DNA of 64,000 nt from the NCBI RefSeq assembly GCF_017349075.1, contig NZ_JAFMOF010000003.1, positions 1 to 64,000 on the forward strand. The letters are read 5' to 3'. The DNA is from Streptomyces triculaminicus (lineage in GTDB: Bacteria; Actinomycetota; Actinomycetes; Streptomycetales; Streptomycetaceae). The notes under the pieces are model-generated. The model searched no databases, was not told where the DNA came from, and saw nothing but the letters and a program-made list of their open reading frames with translations. Both the position numbers and the translations under genes were made by a program. Below, in pieces: positions 17,749-26,100 of this stretch; positions within the stretch are counted from its first letter, which is position 1; the number at the start of each line of letters is the position of its first letter.

Positions 17749-17870
17749 CGCGCGGGGCCTGACCCAGGCCGGCACCGGCCGAGGCCCGGCCTGGGCCCGC
17801 TCCCATGCCGGGCGTGGGAGCGGGGCTTGCGCCCTGCAAAGCGGAATGAGCTCAACGTTCTTACGCTGGA

Positions 17871-19172
17871 GTGCAGGATCTGCGCACGGTGGCTGAATGT
17901 GAGGCTCGGGTGGTGGGTGACGGGGAGCGCTACGACCGCGACGACCGCCTGCGGGCCGTGGTGGAGCTGGCGCAGGCCATGGCGGCGACGCAGGCGCTGT
18001 CGGAAGCCGTCGAGGTCGCCGCGGAGGGCGCGCGGATCGCGCTGGGCGGGACGTTCGCGGCGGTGTCGGTATGGGAGCGCGAGCGGGGGCGGCTGCGCGT
18101 CCTGGTGAACGCCGGGGAGCGGGTGGCGGGCGAGGAACGCTTCCCCGTCGACGAGTCCTACCCGGTCAACGACTACCCCGAGATCACCGAGTTCCTGCAC
18201 GGGATGGGGGCGCCTCCCAGCGATAGCTGGGGGAGCGTGGGCGGTCAGCCGCAGGCCTGGGTCGAGACGGCCGAGGGCGCTGCCGAGGGCGCTGCCGAGG
18301 GCGCCGCGGCCGGGGGCGCGTATCGCCATCAGCGGGTCGCCGATCTGCGGCGGCGGGGGCGGGGGTGCTGCGTGGTCGCGCCCATCGTCCTGCACGGGCG
18401 CGCCTGGGGTGAGCTGTATGTGGCGCGCCGGGTCGGGGCGCCCGTGTTCGGGCGTACGGACGCGGACTTCGCGACCGTGCTGGCGGCGGTGACGGCGTCC
18501 GGGATCGCGCAGACCGAGCGGCTGGAGGAGGTGCGCCGGCTCGCCTTCACGGACCCCCTGACCGGCCTGGCCAACCGCCGCGCCGTCGACGCCCGGCTGG
18601 ACGAGGCCGTGGAGTCGCATCTGGCGAGCGGCGTCGTCGTGAGCCTGGTCGTCTGTGACCTGAACGGGCTCAAGGCCGTCAACGACACGCTGGGGCACGC
18701 CGTGGGGGACCGGCTGCTGGAACGTTTCGGGTCGGTGCTGTCCGTGTGCGGGGCGCAGCTGCCGGGCGCCTTGGCGGCGCGGCTGGGCGGGGACGAGTTC
18801 TGCCTGCTGACGGTGGGTCCGACGGCGGACGAGGTGGTGCGGGTGGCCGACGAACTGTGCCGCCGGGCCGGCGAGTTGGAGCTCGGCGAGGGGGTCGCCT
18901 GCGGGGTGGCCTCCACCGGGGATCCGATCGGGGACGTGCGGTCGGCGCGGCGGCTGTTCCGGCTGGCGGACGCCGCGCAGTACCGGGCGAAGGCGGCGCG
19001 GTCGGCGAAGCCGGTGGTCGCGGGGCGGGGCGGGGCCTGGAGGACCCGGTGGTGCGGCTGGCGGACCGGCCGCCGGAGCCGCCCGCCGGGGCGGGGTGGA
19101 GCGGCGCCGCTTCAGGGGCCGGCAGGGGTAGGGGGCCGGCGGGTAGGGCTTCGGGCCTCGTCGGCGTTGTGA
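17871..19172 (+). CDS. GAF-GGDEF protein (probable diguanylate cyclase); C-terminus possibly frameshifted
   Basis: Residues about 20-215 resemble a GAF sensor (AVELAQAMAATQAL ... VVAPIVLHGRAWGELYVARR). Residues about 225-385 form a GGDEF domain with FTDPLTGLANRRAVDARLDE and an intact ARLGGDEFCLL active loop, so c-di-GMP synthesis is plausible. Two oddities: a repeat-like palindrome inserted in frame (18,213-18,232), and a last 60 residues of Arg/Trp/Gly-rich nonsense (GGAWRTRWCGWRTGRRSRPP). In the next frame the DNA reads GLEDPVVRLADRPPEPP, as expected for a natural tail. A lost base in the GGGGCGGGGCGGGG tract near 19,020-19,035 would explain it. The start codon is uncertain (GTG 17871 or GTG 17889). 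Confidence 0.8.
   Translation: MQDLRTVAECEARVVGDGERYDRDDRLRAVVELAQAMAATQALSEAVEVAAEGARIALGGTFAAVSVWERERGRLRVLVNAGERVAGEERFPVDESYPVNDYPEITEFLHGMGAPPSDSWGSVGGQPQAWVETAEGAAEGAAEGAAAGGAYRHQRVADLRRRGRGCCVVAPIVLHGRAWGELYVARRVGAPVFGRTDADFATVLAAVTASGIAQTERLEEVRRLAFTDPLTGLANRRAVDARLDEAVESHLASGVVVSLVVCDLNGLKAVNDTLGHAVGDRLLERFGSVLSVCGAQLPGALAARLGGDEFCLLTVGPTADEVVRVADELCRRAGELELGEGVACGVASTGDPIGDVRSARRLFRLADAAQYRAKAARSAKPVVAGRGGAWRTRWCGWRTGRRSRPPGRGGAAPLQGPAGVGGRRVGLRASSAL
18213..18232. repeat. Short palindromic element inside the GGDEF gene
   Basis: CTCCCAGC, four-base loop GATA, GCTGGGGG. It falls in the reading frame and encodes PPSDSWG between the GAF and following region, where the family has no conserved residues. 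It looks like one of the short dispersed palindromes seen in Streptomyces genomes; identification as a dispersed repeat needs a genome-wide count. Confidence 0.5.
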
Positions 19173-19232
19173 TGAAAGAGCGGCAAAGAGGGGTAGTGAC
19201 AGTTCGCGATTCAGTCCCTAGGGTGCCTGAAT

Positions 19233-20777
19233 ATGGATATGCACACTGTGGTGGTGGGGACGCACGGAACGACCGCTGAGGACGTGATCTCCGTAGCGCG
19301 CGGAGCCGCGCGCGTGGTCGTCTCCGAGGAAGCGCTGGCCGCCGTCGCGGCCGCGCGGCAGGTCATCGACGACCTGGCCGCCAAGCCGGACCCCGTCTAT
19401 GGCGTGTCGACGGGATTCGGCGCCCTCGCCGTCCGCCACATCAGCCCCGACCTGCGCGCCCAGCTGCAGCGCAACATCGTCCGCTCGCACGCGGCCGGCA
19501 TGGGCCCCCGCGTGGAGCGCGAGGTCGTACGGGCGCTGATGTTCCTGCGCCTGAAGACCCTGGCCTCCGGGCACACGGGCGTCCGGCCGCTGGTCGTCGA
19601 GACCATGGCCGCCATCCTCAACGCGGGCATCACCCCCGTCGTGCACGAGTACGGCTCCCTGGGGTGCTCGGGCGACCTCGCACCGCTGTCGCACTGCGCC
19701 CTGACGCTCATGGGCGAGGGCGACGCCGAGGGCCCCGACGGCGTGGTGCGCCCCGCCGCCCAGCTGCTCGCCGAGCACCGCATCGAGCCCGTGGAGCTGC
19801 GCGAGAAGGAGGGCCTCGCCCTCCTCAACGGCACCGACGGCATGCTCGGCATGCTGTCCATGGCCTGCGCCGACCTGGCCCGGCTGATCACCTCCGCCGA
19901 CATCACCGCCGCCCTGTCGCTCGAGGCCCTGCTGGGCTCCGAGAAGGTCCTCGCCCCGGAGCTGCACGCCATCCGCCCGCACCCGGGCCAGGGCGCCAGC
20001 GCCGCCAACATGCTGGCCGTCCTCGCGGGCTCCGAGCTCACCGGGCACCACCAGGACGACGCGCCGCGCGTCCAGGACGCGTACTCGATCCGCTGCGCCC
20101 CGCAGGTCGCGGGCGCCGGCCGGGACACCCTCGCCCACGCCCGCCTGGTGGCGGACCGCGAGCTGGCCGCGGCCGTCGACAACCCCGTCGTGCTGCCCGA
20201 CGGGCGCGTGGAGTCCAACGGCAACTTCCACGGCGCCCCGGTCGCCTACGTCCTGGACTTCCTCGCCATCGCCGCCGCCGACCTGGCGTCCATCGCCGAG
20301 CGGCGCACCGACCGGCTGCTCGACAAGAACCGTTCGCACGGCCTGCCGCCGTTCCTGGCCGGGGACGCGGGCGTGGACTCCGGGCTGATGATCGCCCAGT
20401 ACACGCAGGCCGCGCTCGTCAGCGAGATGAAGCGCCTGGCCGTTCCCGCCTCGGTCGACTCCATCCCCTCCTCCGCCATGCAGGAGGACCACGTCTCCAT
20501 GGGCTGGTCGGCCGCGCGCAAGCTGCGCACGGCCATCGACGCGCTGGGCCGGGTCGTCGCCGTGGAGCTGGTGGCCGCCACCCGGGCGATCGAGCTGCGC
20601 GAGGGCCTGGAGCCGGGCCCGGCGGCGAAGGCCGTCATCGCCGCCGTACGGGCGGCCGGCGTGGAGGGCCCGGGCGGGGACCGCTTCCTGGCCCCGGACC
20701 TGGCGGCGGCCGAGGCGTTCGTCCGGGCCGGCGGCCTGGTCGAGGCGGCCGAGACCGCGACGGGGCCGCTGGCCTGA
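19233..20777 (+). CDS. hutH: Histidine ammonia-lyase
   Basis: Deaminates L-histidine to urocanate, the first step of histidine use. 514 residues with family segments YGVSTGFGAL, QRNIVRSHAAG, LNGTDGM, DNPVV, NGNFHG and the electrophile region GSLGCSGDLAPL. The MIO-forming tripeptide is Cys-Ser-Gly here, not the usual Ala-Ser-Gly; I believe this is shared by streptomycete enzymes. TAGGGT (19,219-19,224) is a good -10 box 8 bases before ATG 19233, so the transcript is probably leaderless. A hairpin follows the stop. Confidence 0.94.
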   Translation: MDMHTVVVGTHGTTAEDVISVARGAARVVVSEEALAAVAAARQVIDDLAAKPDPVYGVSTGFGALAVRHISPDLRAQLQRNIVRSHAAGMGPRVEREVVRALMFLRLKTLASGHTGVRPLVVETMAAILNAGITPVVHEYGSLGCSGDLAPLSHCALTLMGEGDAEGPDGVVRPAAQLLAEHRIEPVELREKEGLALLNGTDGMLGMLSMACADLARLITSADITAALSLEALLGSEKVLAPELHAIRPHPGQGASAANMLAVLAGSELTGHHQDDAPRVQDAYSIRCAPQVAGAGRDTLAHARLVADRELAAAVDNPVVLPDGRVESNGNFHGAPVAYVLDFLAIAAADLASIAERRTDRLLDKNRSHGLPPFLAGDAGVDSGLMIAQYTQAALVSEMKRLAVPASVDSIPSSAMQEDHVSMGWSAARKLRTAIDALGRVVAVELVAATRAIELREGLEPGPAAKAVIAAVRAAGVEGPGGDRFLAPDLAAAEAFVRAGGLVEAAETATGPLA

Positions 20778-20784
20778 CCCCGCT

Positions 20785-20813
20785 CCGGCGGGCTGCTTTT
20801 GGCGGCCCGCCGG
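20785..20813 (+). terminator. Hairpin downstream of hutH
   Basis: CCGGCGGGCTGC (20785-20796), TTTT loop, GGCGGCCCGCCGG (20801-20813): a strong GC stem starting 7 bases after the hutH stop. No T-run, as common for Streptomyces terminators. Confidence 0.6.
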
Positions 20814-20880
20814 TGACGAGTCCGCTTCCGGCGGCCCGTTGCTGACGGGCCGCCGCGGAACGGCCGCCGTGGGGCGGCCG

Positions 20881-20936
20881 CTGTTGGACGGCCGCTGTTG
20901 GACGGCCGCTGTTGGACGGCCGTCGTTGAACGGTCC
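20881..20936. repeat. 14-bp tandem repeat
   Basis: Unit CTGTTGGACGGCCG repeated three times exactly (20881-20922) plus a degenerate fourth unit to 20936, in the gap between hutH and the convergent small membrane protein gene. Related GGTGACGACCCG units continue to about 20,990. Not coding as far as I can see. Confidence 0.8.
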
Positions 20937-20996
20937 ACCTCTGAGGACCCGCCGGTGACGACCCGCTGGTGACGACCCGCCGGTGACGGTCCGCTT

Positions 20997-21266
20997 CTAA
21001 CGAGCCGCTGTGCGCGACCTGCGCACGGCGGCCGTGACCATGGCGCCGCCGGCCGCGACGAACGCGATGCCGCCGAAGAGATACGGCGTGGTGTCCACGC
21101 TGCCGCTGTCCGCGAGGGCCAGCTCCGCCGTGCGCGGGGCGGTGCTCGCGGGCTGTCGCTTCGCCGGGTGGTGCTCGGGCGTCGCGTTGGCGCTCGGTAC
21201 GAACCACATCGCGCTCAGCAGAGTGCCTGCGGCGATGGCGGTGAGCAGCGGGCGGCGGGTGGTCAC
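20997..21266 (-). CDS. Small secreted/membrane protein
   Basis: 89 residues: N-terminal signal peptide (TAIAAGTLLSAMWFVPSANA), a short hydrophilic mature part (TPEHHPAKRQPASTAPRTAE), then a C-terminal hydrophobic helix (LFGGIAFVAAGGAMVTAAV) followed by Arg-rich RRSRTAAR. Signal peptide plus C-terminal helix and basic tail resembles a small sortase-less surface protein layout. No family recognised. Confidence 0.6.
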   Translation of the reverse strand: MTTRRPLLTAIAAGTLLSAMWFVPSANATPEHHPAKRQPASTAPRTAELALADSGSVDTTPYLFGGIAFVAAGGAMVTAAVRRSRTAAR

Positions 21267-21600
21267 GGGATGAATCCCCCTTGCGGCGATGGAGATTGGG
21301 GGTCGTGGAGCTTCGGCGAGTCCCGACTGACACGATGTTAGTGATACCGGCGGCCCGGGGGGAAGTCGCGGGGGTGGGACGGTGCCCGGAGGGCACGTAC
21401 GGCCTTTGTCAAGACCCCGGTTGCCGCGGTTGCTCCTGGAGGGGATTTACTGGGGTGGTCTTCCCCACAATCCCCGGCGGCGTGGAACGGACCGGGCGGC
21501 GCAGGCGTTCCCTAAGTAGTAGCCGGGATACGTGTAGCCCTACGAGCCCCACGATCGGCTCGGGGGATTCCGGGGTCCAGGAGCAATGGAGAAGCGTGTG

Positions 21601-22866
21601 ATGACGTACGGCAAGCGCCGCAAGGGCCTCGTGGCCGCGGCCGCTGTGCTCGGTGGTGTACTGACTCTGGCCGCCTGCGGTGGGGACGACGACGCCAAGA
21701 GCGGCGGCGGCAGCGACGGCAAGGGCGGCAAGTCCCAGGGTCAGGTCGACGCCGCGGCGGCCAAGGACGCCTCCAAGGCGCACATCAAGATCACACCCAA
21801 GGGCGGCACCACCAACGCCGGCATCACGACGGACGCCGTCAACGTCACCGTCAGTGACGGCGAGCTCACCAGCGTCAAGATGACGACGGACAAGGGCACC
21901 CCCGTCGAGGGTTCAATATCTTCGGACAAGAAGACCTGGAAGCCGAACAACCAGCTCGAGCGTTCGACGAAGTACAAGGTCATCGCCGAGGCCAAGGACG
22001 ACAAGGGCCGCAAGGCCGCGGAGAACTCCGCCTTCTCCACCGTCTCGCCCACCAACAGCTTCATCGGCTCCTTCACGCCGGAGGACGGCTCGACCGTCGG
22101 CGCCGGCATGCCGGTCTCGATCAACTTCGACAAGCCGATCAAGGACCGCAAGGCCGTCCAGTCCCACCTGGAGGTCACCTCGACCAGCGGCCAGAAGGTC
22201 GTCGGTCACTGGTTCAACGACCAGCGCCTGGACTTCCGTCCGCAGGACTACTGGAAGTCCGGCTCCCAGGTCACGCTGAAGATGGACCTCGACGGCGTCG
22301 AGGGCGCCCCGGGCATCAAGGGCGTCCAGAAGAAGACGATCAACTTCAAGATCGGCCACGCCCAGGTCTCCACGGTCGACGCCAAGACCCACCAGATGAC
22401 GGTCGTGCGCGACGGCAAGGTCATCAAGACCATCCCGATCTCGGCCGGCAGCGCGTCGAACCCGACGTACAACGGCAAGATGGTGATCTCCGAGAAGTTC
22501 GTGGAGACCCGCATGGACGGCTCCACCGTCGGCTTCTCCAAGGCCGACGGCAAGGGCGAGTACGACATCAAGGACGTGCCGCACGCCATGCGGCTGTCCA
22601 CGTCCGGCACGTTCATCCACGGCAACTACTGGGGCAGCGGCGTCTTCGGCGTCTCCAACACCAGCCACGGCTGCGTGGGCCTGGAGGACAAGCAGGGCGC
22701 GAACGACCCCAACACCTCGGGCGCCTGGTTCTACACCAACTCGCTCATCGGTGACGTGGTCGAGGTCAAGAACTCCGAGGACAAGACCATCGCCCCGGAC
22801 AACGGCCTCAACGGCTGGAACATGGACTGGGCGAAGTGGGTCGCGGGCAGCGCCACCGGCTCCTGA
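21601..22866 (+). CDS. L,D-transpeptidase lipoprotein (Ig-like domains plus YkuD domain)
   Basis: Makes 3-3 crosslinks in peptidoglycan at the outer face of the membrane. Lipobox LTLAACGG near residue 25 gives a lipidated Cys. Two Ig-like domains (VNVTVSDGELTSVKM; SFTPEDGSTVGAGMPVSI) precede the YkuD catalytic domain with IHGNYWG and the active-site motif SNTSHGCVGL. Trp/Tyr-rich C-terminal segment (GLNGWNMDWAKWVAGS). GGAGAAG six bases upstream supports ATG 21601; ATG 21586 and GTG 21598 are in frame. Followed by a perfect 17-bp hairpin. Confidence 0.92.
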   Translation: MTYGKRRKGLVAAAAVLGGVLTLAACGGDDDAKSGGGSDGKGGKSQGQVDAAAAKDASKAHIKITPKGGTTNAGITTDAVNVTVSDGELTSVKMTTDKGTPVEGSISSDKKTWKPNNQLERSTKYKVIAEAKDDKGRKAAENSAFSTVSPTNSFIGSFTPEDGSTVGAGMPVSINFDKPIKDRKAVQSHLEVTSTSGQKVVGHWFNDQRLDFRPQDYWKSGSQVTLKMDLDGVEGAPGIKGVQKKTINFKIGHAQVSTVDAKTHQMTVVRDGKVIKTIPISAGSASNPTYNGKMVISEKFVETRMDGSTVGFSKADGKGEYDIKDVPHAMRLSTSGTFIHGNYWGSGVFGVSNTSHGCVGLEDKQGANDPNTSGAWFYTNSLIGDVVEVKNSEDKTIAPDNGLNGWNMDWAKWVAGSATGS

Positions 22867-22898
22867 TCGCCTGCTGAGCGCCTTTGTCGCTCCGTGAA

Positions 22899-22936
22899 GG
22901 GCCCGGCCCCGCGGATTGCTCCGCGGGGCCGGGCCC
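22899..22936 (+). terminator. Perfect 17-bp hairpin after the L,D-transpeptidase gene
   Basis: GGGCCCGGCCCCGCGGA (22899-22915), TTGC loop, exact complement at 22920-22936. Typical long-stem Streptomyces terminator without a T-run; 30 bases past the stop. Confidence 0.8.
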
Positions 22937-23004
22937 TCGCCGTTTCCGGGGCGTGCGGGAAAATGGAGGCTGCCCCTCCCCCCGAAGGAAGAGAGCCCGC
23001 CGCC

Positions 23005-24237
23005 GTGCAGAGCAATGAGCCGCCCCTCGAGACCGTCTCCGCCGCCCTGCGCGGCCTGCGGGCGGTGCGTGGGGAGGCGCTCGAGGACGCGGTCTACGCC
23101 GCCGCGTCCCTCGTCGCCGCCGCGCCGGCCGGGTGGGAGGCCGTCAGCGGGGCCGTGCTGCGGGTGGGCTCGGGGATCCTGCGGCGGTGCTGGGAGTACG
23201 GGTGGCAGCCCGCCGACGTCGTACGGCTCGTACGCCGCGAACTGGGCGGCCCCGAGACCCGCTTCACCGTCGACGTCATCGCCGCCGAGGCGCGCCGCTA
23301 CGCCCCCGAGACGCTCGGGGCGCGGTGGGCGGCCCAGCTGCGGGACCTCGAGGCGAACGAGTGGTGGCAGGGGGACGACGCGTTCCTCGAGGGGTTCGCG
23401 CGGCGCGAGCGGCTGAGCCGGTTCGAGACGGCGGCGTGCGCGCTCGGCGCGCTGCGGCTGGTCGACGCGCTGCCGAGGATCGGGGCGGTCGGCTCGCTGC
23501 CGGGCACCGCCCACATACGGCCCGGGGCCGCATCCGACGCCTCCGCCGCACCCGCCGCGCCCCGGATGCTCGGGCGGATCCGCGCCCTGCTGGCCAAGGC
23601 GGAGTCGACGCAGTTCCCCGAGGAGGCCGAGGCCCTCTCGGCCAAGGCGCAGGAGCTCATGGCCCGGCACTCGATCGACGAGGCGCTGCTGGCCGTCGAG
23701 GGCGGCGCCCCCGCCGAGGGGCCCGGGGCCTGCCGGATCGGGATCGACGGACCGTACGAGTCCGCCAAGGCGCTGCTGCTCGACGCGGTGGCGGCGGCCA
23801 ACCACTGCCAGGCCGTGTGGTCGTCCGAGTACGGCTTCTCCACCGTCGTCGGCTTCGACGCGGACCTGGAGCTGGTGGAGCTGCTCTACACCTCGCTGCT
23901 GGTGCAGGCCACCACGGCGATGCGGCGCGCCGCCGACGACCACCACGCCCGCGGCCGCTCCCGCCGCACCCGCGACTTCCGCGAGTCCTTCCTGATCGCC
24001 TACGCGGGCCGCGTAGGCGACCGGCTCTCGGCGGCCGTGCGGGAGGTCGCCGCCGAGGAGGCGCGCCCCCAGGTGCTGCCCGTGCTGGCGGCGCGGGACG
24101 TGGCGGTGGGGGAGACGGCCGGGCGGCTGTTCCCCGAGACCACCTCGCACCGGCTCAAGGGCCGGGACGCGGAGGGCTGGGAGCAGGGCCGCCGGGCCGC
24201 GGACGAGGCCCGGATCTCGCGCCGGCAGGGCGCCTGA
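23005..24237 (+). CDS. DUF2786-domain protein
   Basis: 410 residues. The DUF2786 helical segment sits in the middle (RIRALLAKAESTQFPEEAEALSAKAQELMARHSIDEALL, in two halves), after an N-terminal helical region (PLETVSAALRGLRAVRGEAL) and before a region with VVGFDADLELVELLYTSLLVQA that in related proteins resembles a metallopeptidase-like helper domain. Function unknown. GTG 23005 is chosen for the purine-rich GGAAGAGAG about 10 bases upstream; upstream in-frame starts overlap the terminator. Conserved position next to the L,D-transpeptidase gene. Confidence 0.8.
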   Translation: MQSNEPPLETVSAALRGLRAVRGEALEDAVYAAASLVAAAPAGWEAVSGAVLRVGSGILRRCWEYGWQPADVVRLVRRELGGPETRFTVDVIAAEARRYAPETLGARWAAQLRDLEANEWWQGDDAFLEGFARRERLSRFETAACALGALRLVDALPRIGAVGSLPGTAHIRPGAASDASAAPAAPRMLGRIRALLAKAESTQFPEEAEALSAKAQELMARHSIDEALLAVEGGAPAEGPGACRIGIDGPYESAKALLLDAVAAANHCQAVWSSEYGFSTVVGFDADLELVELLYTSLLVQATTAMRRAADDHHARGRSRRTRDFRESFLIAYAGRVGDRLSAAVREVAAEEARPQVLPVLAARDVAVGETAGRLFPETTSHRLKGRDAEGWEQGRRAADEARISRRQGA

Positions 24238-24414
24238 CGGGGTTCGGGGGAGGCGGCAGAGGCCTCGGGTGTCCCTAGGCCTCAGACGTCTCGGGTGTCC
24301 CTTAGCCCCCGAGCCTCTGGCCCAGGGCAGCCGCCCCCGCACACAGCTCCCTACCGCCGATAACACGGCAGTGGCAGACTGGTAAACGGGGCCCTTCCCG
24401 GAAGGGGGCGGCGT

Positions 24415-24750
24415 ATGGACCACTCGGACGCGACTCGGCCCCTGGAGGCGTTGCCCGAGATCGAGGAGGCAGCCGCAGCCGAGCTGCTGTCGCAGCTCAA
24501 GACCTCGCTCGGTACGTATCAGCAGCTCCTGGACGACCTGCAGGCACAGCGCATCGACTTCGATTCCTTCCGTCGCCAGGCGTTCCGTGCCGGGCTCATC
24601 ATGCGTGACAACGGCGCTCTGCTCCTCGATCTGTCGACTGCGACCTGGTACTGGTACGACGGCATCCGGCTCCGCACCATGGGCTCCTTCCGGGACCAGG
24701 AGCCACCGGCGGACCGGGCGGCGGGCGGATCCGCGGCCGCGGAGGGCTGA
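24415..24750 (+). CDS. Unknown 111-residue protein, first gene of a two-gene unit
   Basis: Helical N-terminal half (EEAAAAELLSQLKTSLGTYQ, QLLDDLQAQRIDFDSFRRQA) followed by a small aromatic beta region (LLLDLSTATWYWYDGIRLRT) and a flexible acidic/Ala tail. No known catalytic motif. The stop is 3 bases before the next start, so the two genes are cotranscribed and probably functionally linked. A cytoplasmic partner or chaperone of the following membrane protein is a guess. Confidence 0.65.
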   Translation: MDHSDATRPLEALPEIEEAAAAELLSQLKTSLGTYQQLLDDLQAQRIDFDSFRRQAFRAGLIMRDNGALLLDLSTATWYWYDGIRLRTMGSFRDQEPPADRAAGGSAAAEG

Positions 24751-24753
24751 GCC

Positions 24754-26046
24754 ATGGCTCCACCGGGAGAGAACCAGGCCCTGCAGACCGCCTTCGAGGC
24801 GTGGATCGTCAGGCAGCAGAACAACGCGAGGATCCTGGGCAAGGGCCTGCTGGAGATGGAAGACGCCCTGGCCAACGGCACCAAGCAACTCGGCGATTAC
24901 TACGGGCCCACCCTGGAGGAAACTGTCGAGGAGCATCTGCAGTCCCTCCGTCAGGCCTTCTCCGCCGCGCAGGCCGACCTGCATGCCGCCGTGGAGGCCG
25001 GGGCCGCCGGGTTCAAGGAATTCCTCGCCAACACGGCGAAGTGGTCCCCCCAGGCGATCGCCGCGTTCCTGCAGGACAACGCCACCAAGGTCGGCGGCCT
25101 GGGAACCGCTGCCCGCGTCGCCGCCGGCCGCGTGGCGACGGCGGCCCCCGCCGCCGGTGCCGACGCGGCGACGATCGCACCGGGCGCGACCGCCCCCGGC
25201 GCGGCAGCCGGCGAAGGAGCCGCCGCAGGCGAGGGGGCCGCACTCGGTGAGGGCGCCGCGGCGGGCGAAGGAGCCGCCCTTGGTGAGGGCGCCGCAGTCG
25301 GTGAGGGCGCCGCCGTGGGCGAAGGCGTCGCCGTCGGCGAAGGCATCGCCGCGGGCGAGGCCGTCGCGGCAGGCGAAGCCGTGGGCGGTGCGGCCGCCGC
25401 CGAGGGCGTGGGCGGCATCGCGGGGCTCGGCCTCGGCTCACTGCTCACGGGCGGCGTGATCATCCTGGCGCTCGCCGGCGGGGCGGTCTACCTCTGGAAC
25501 CGCACCCACCAGGAGGCGCCTGCGCACCCGCCGTCCGCCCCGGCCCCGCAGCAGCCCGGCAACCCCGCGCCGGGGAACCCCTCGTCGCCCCAGCCGTCGA
25601 ACCCGTCCAACCCCTCGAACCCGCAGCCCGCCGCTCCCACGAACTTCGACGTCAACGGGACGTACAACGGCACCCTGAACGGTGCTCGTTGCGAACAACC
25701 CGAGTGCTTCGTGACGATCACCAAGCAGTCCGATCCCTCCGGACCGGGCCCCGACGAGGCCGGGCACATCACCGTCACCCTCACCGAGGTGAACTACACC
25801 CCGGCGTTCACCGGGGTGGCCAGCACCGTGAACGAGACGCTGGGACCGATGGACGCGAAGCTGCTCCAGGACGGCACCGTCCAGGGTTCGGGCACGACGA
25901 CGGACACCGACACCAGCCCCGGCGGCAATACCCGGACCGGGCCGTACACGATCAGCGGGAACATCGCCAACGGTACGACCGGGTCGCCCTCCTACACCCT
26001 CACCCTGACCCTGGACGGCCAGTACAGCCTCACGGGCACGCGCTGA
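24754..26046 (+). CDS. Unknown membrane protein with GEGAA repeats
   Basis: 430 residues in clear blocks: helical domain (1-110: QTAFEAWIVRQQNNARILGK, EHLQSLRQAFSAAQADLHAA); Ala/Gly linker; about twelve near-perfect 6-residue repeats of the form GEGAA(A/L/V) at residues 151-212; one transmembrane helix (225-248, GGVIILALAGGAVYLWNR); a Pro/Asn/Ser-rich spacer (252-295, with PSNPSNPSNPQP); and a C-terminal beta-rich domain with a Cys pair (RCEQPECF) containing Thr-rich strands. The Pro-rich spacer suggests the C-terminal domain is outside the cell. Role unknown. IS630 is inserted just downstream. Confidence 0.65.
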   Translation: MAPPGENQALQTAFEAWIVRQQNNARILGKGLLEMEDALANGTKQLGDYYGPTLEETVEEHLQSLRQAFSAAQADLHAAVEAGAAGFKEFLANTAKWSPQAIAAFLQDNATKVGGLGTAARVAAGRVATAAPAAGADAATIAPGATAPGAAAGEGAAAGEGAALGEGAAAGEGAALGEGAAVGEGAAVGEGVAVGEGIAAGEAVAAGEAVGGAAAAEGVGGIAGLGLGSLLTGGVIILALAGGAVYLWNRTHQEAPAHPPSAPAPQQPGNPAPGNPSSPQPSNPSNPSNPQPAAPTNFDVNGTYNGTLNGARCEQPECFVTITKQSDPSGPGPDEAGHITVTLTEVNYTPAFTGVASTVNETLGPMDAKLLQDGTVQGSGTTTDTDTSPGGNTRTGPYTISGNIANGTTGSPSYTLTLTLDGQYSLTGTR

Positions 26047-26100
26047 GCGCCCCGTAGGGGCGCCGTGGTGCCGCATGACGAAGATCCGCCGGACAGGCCC

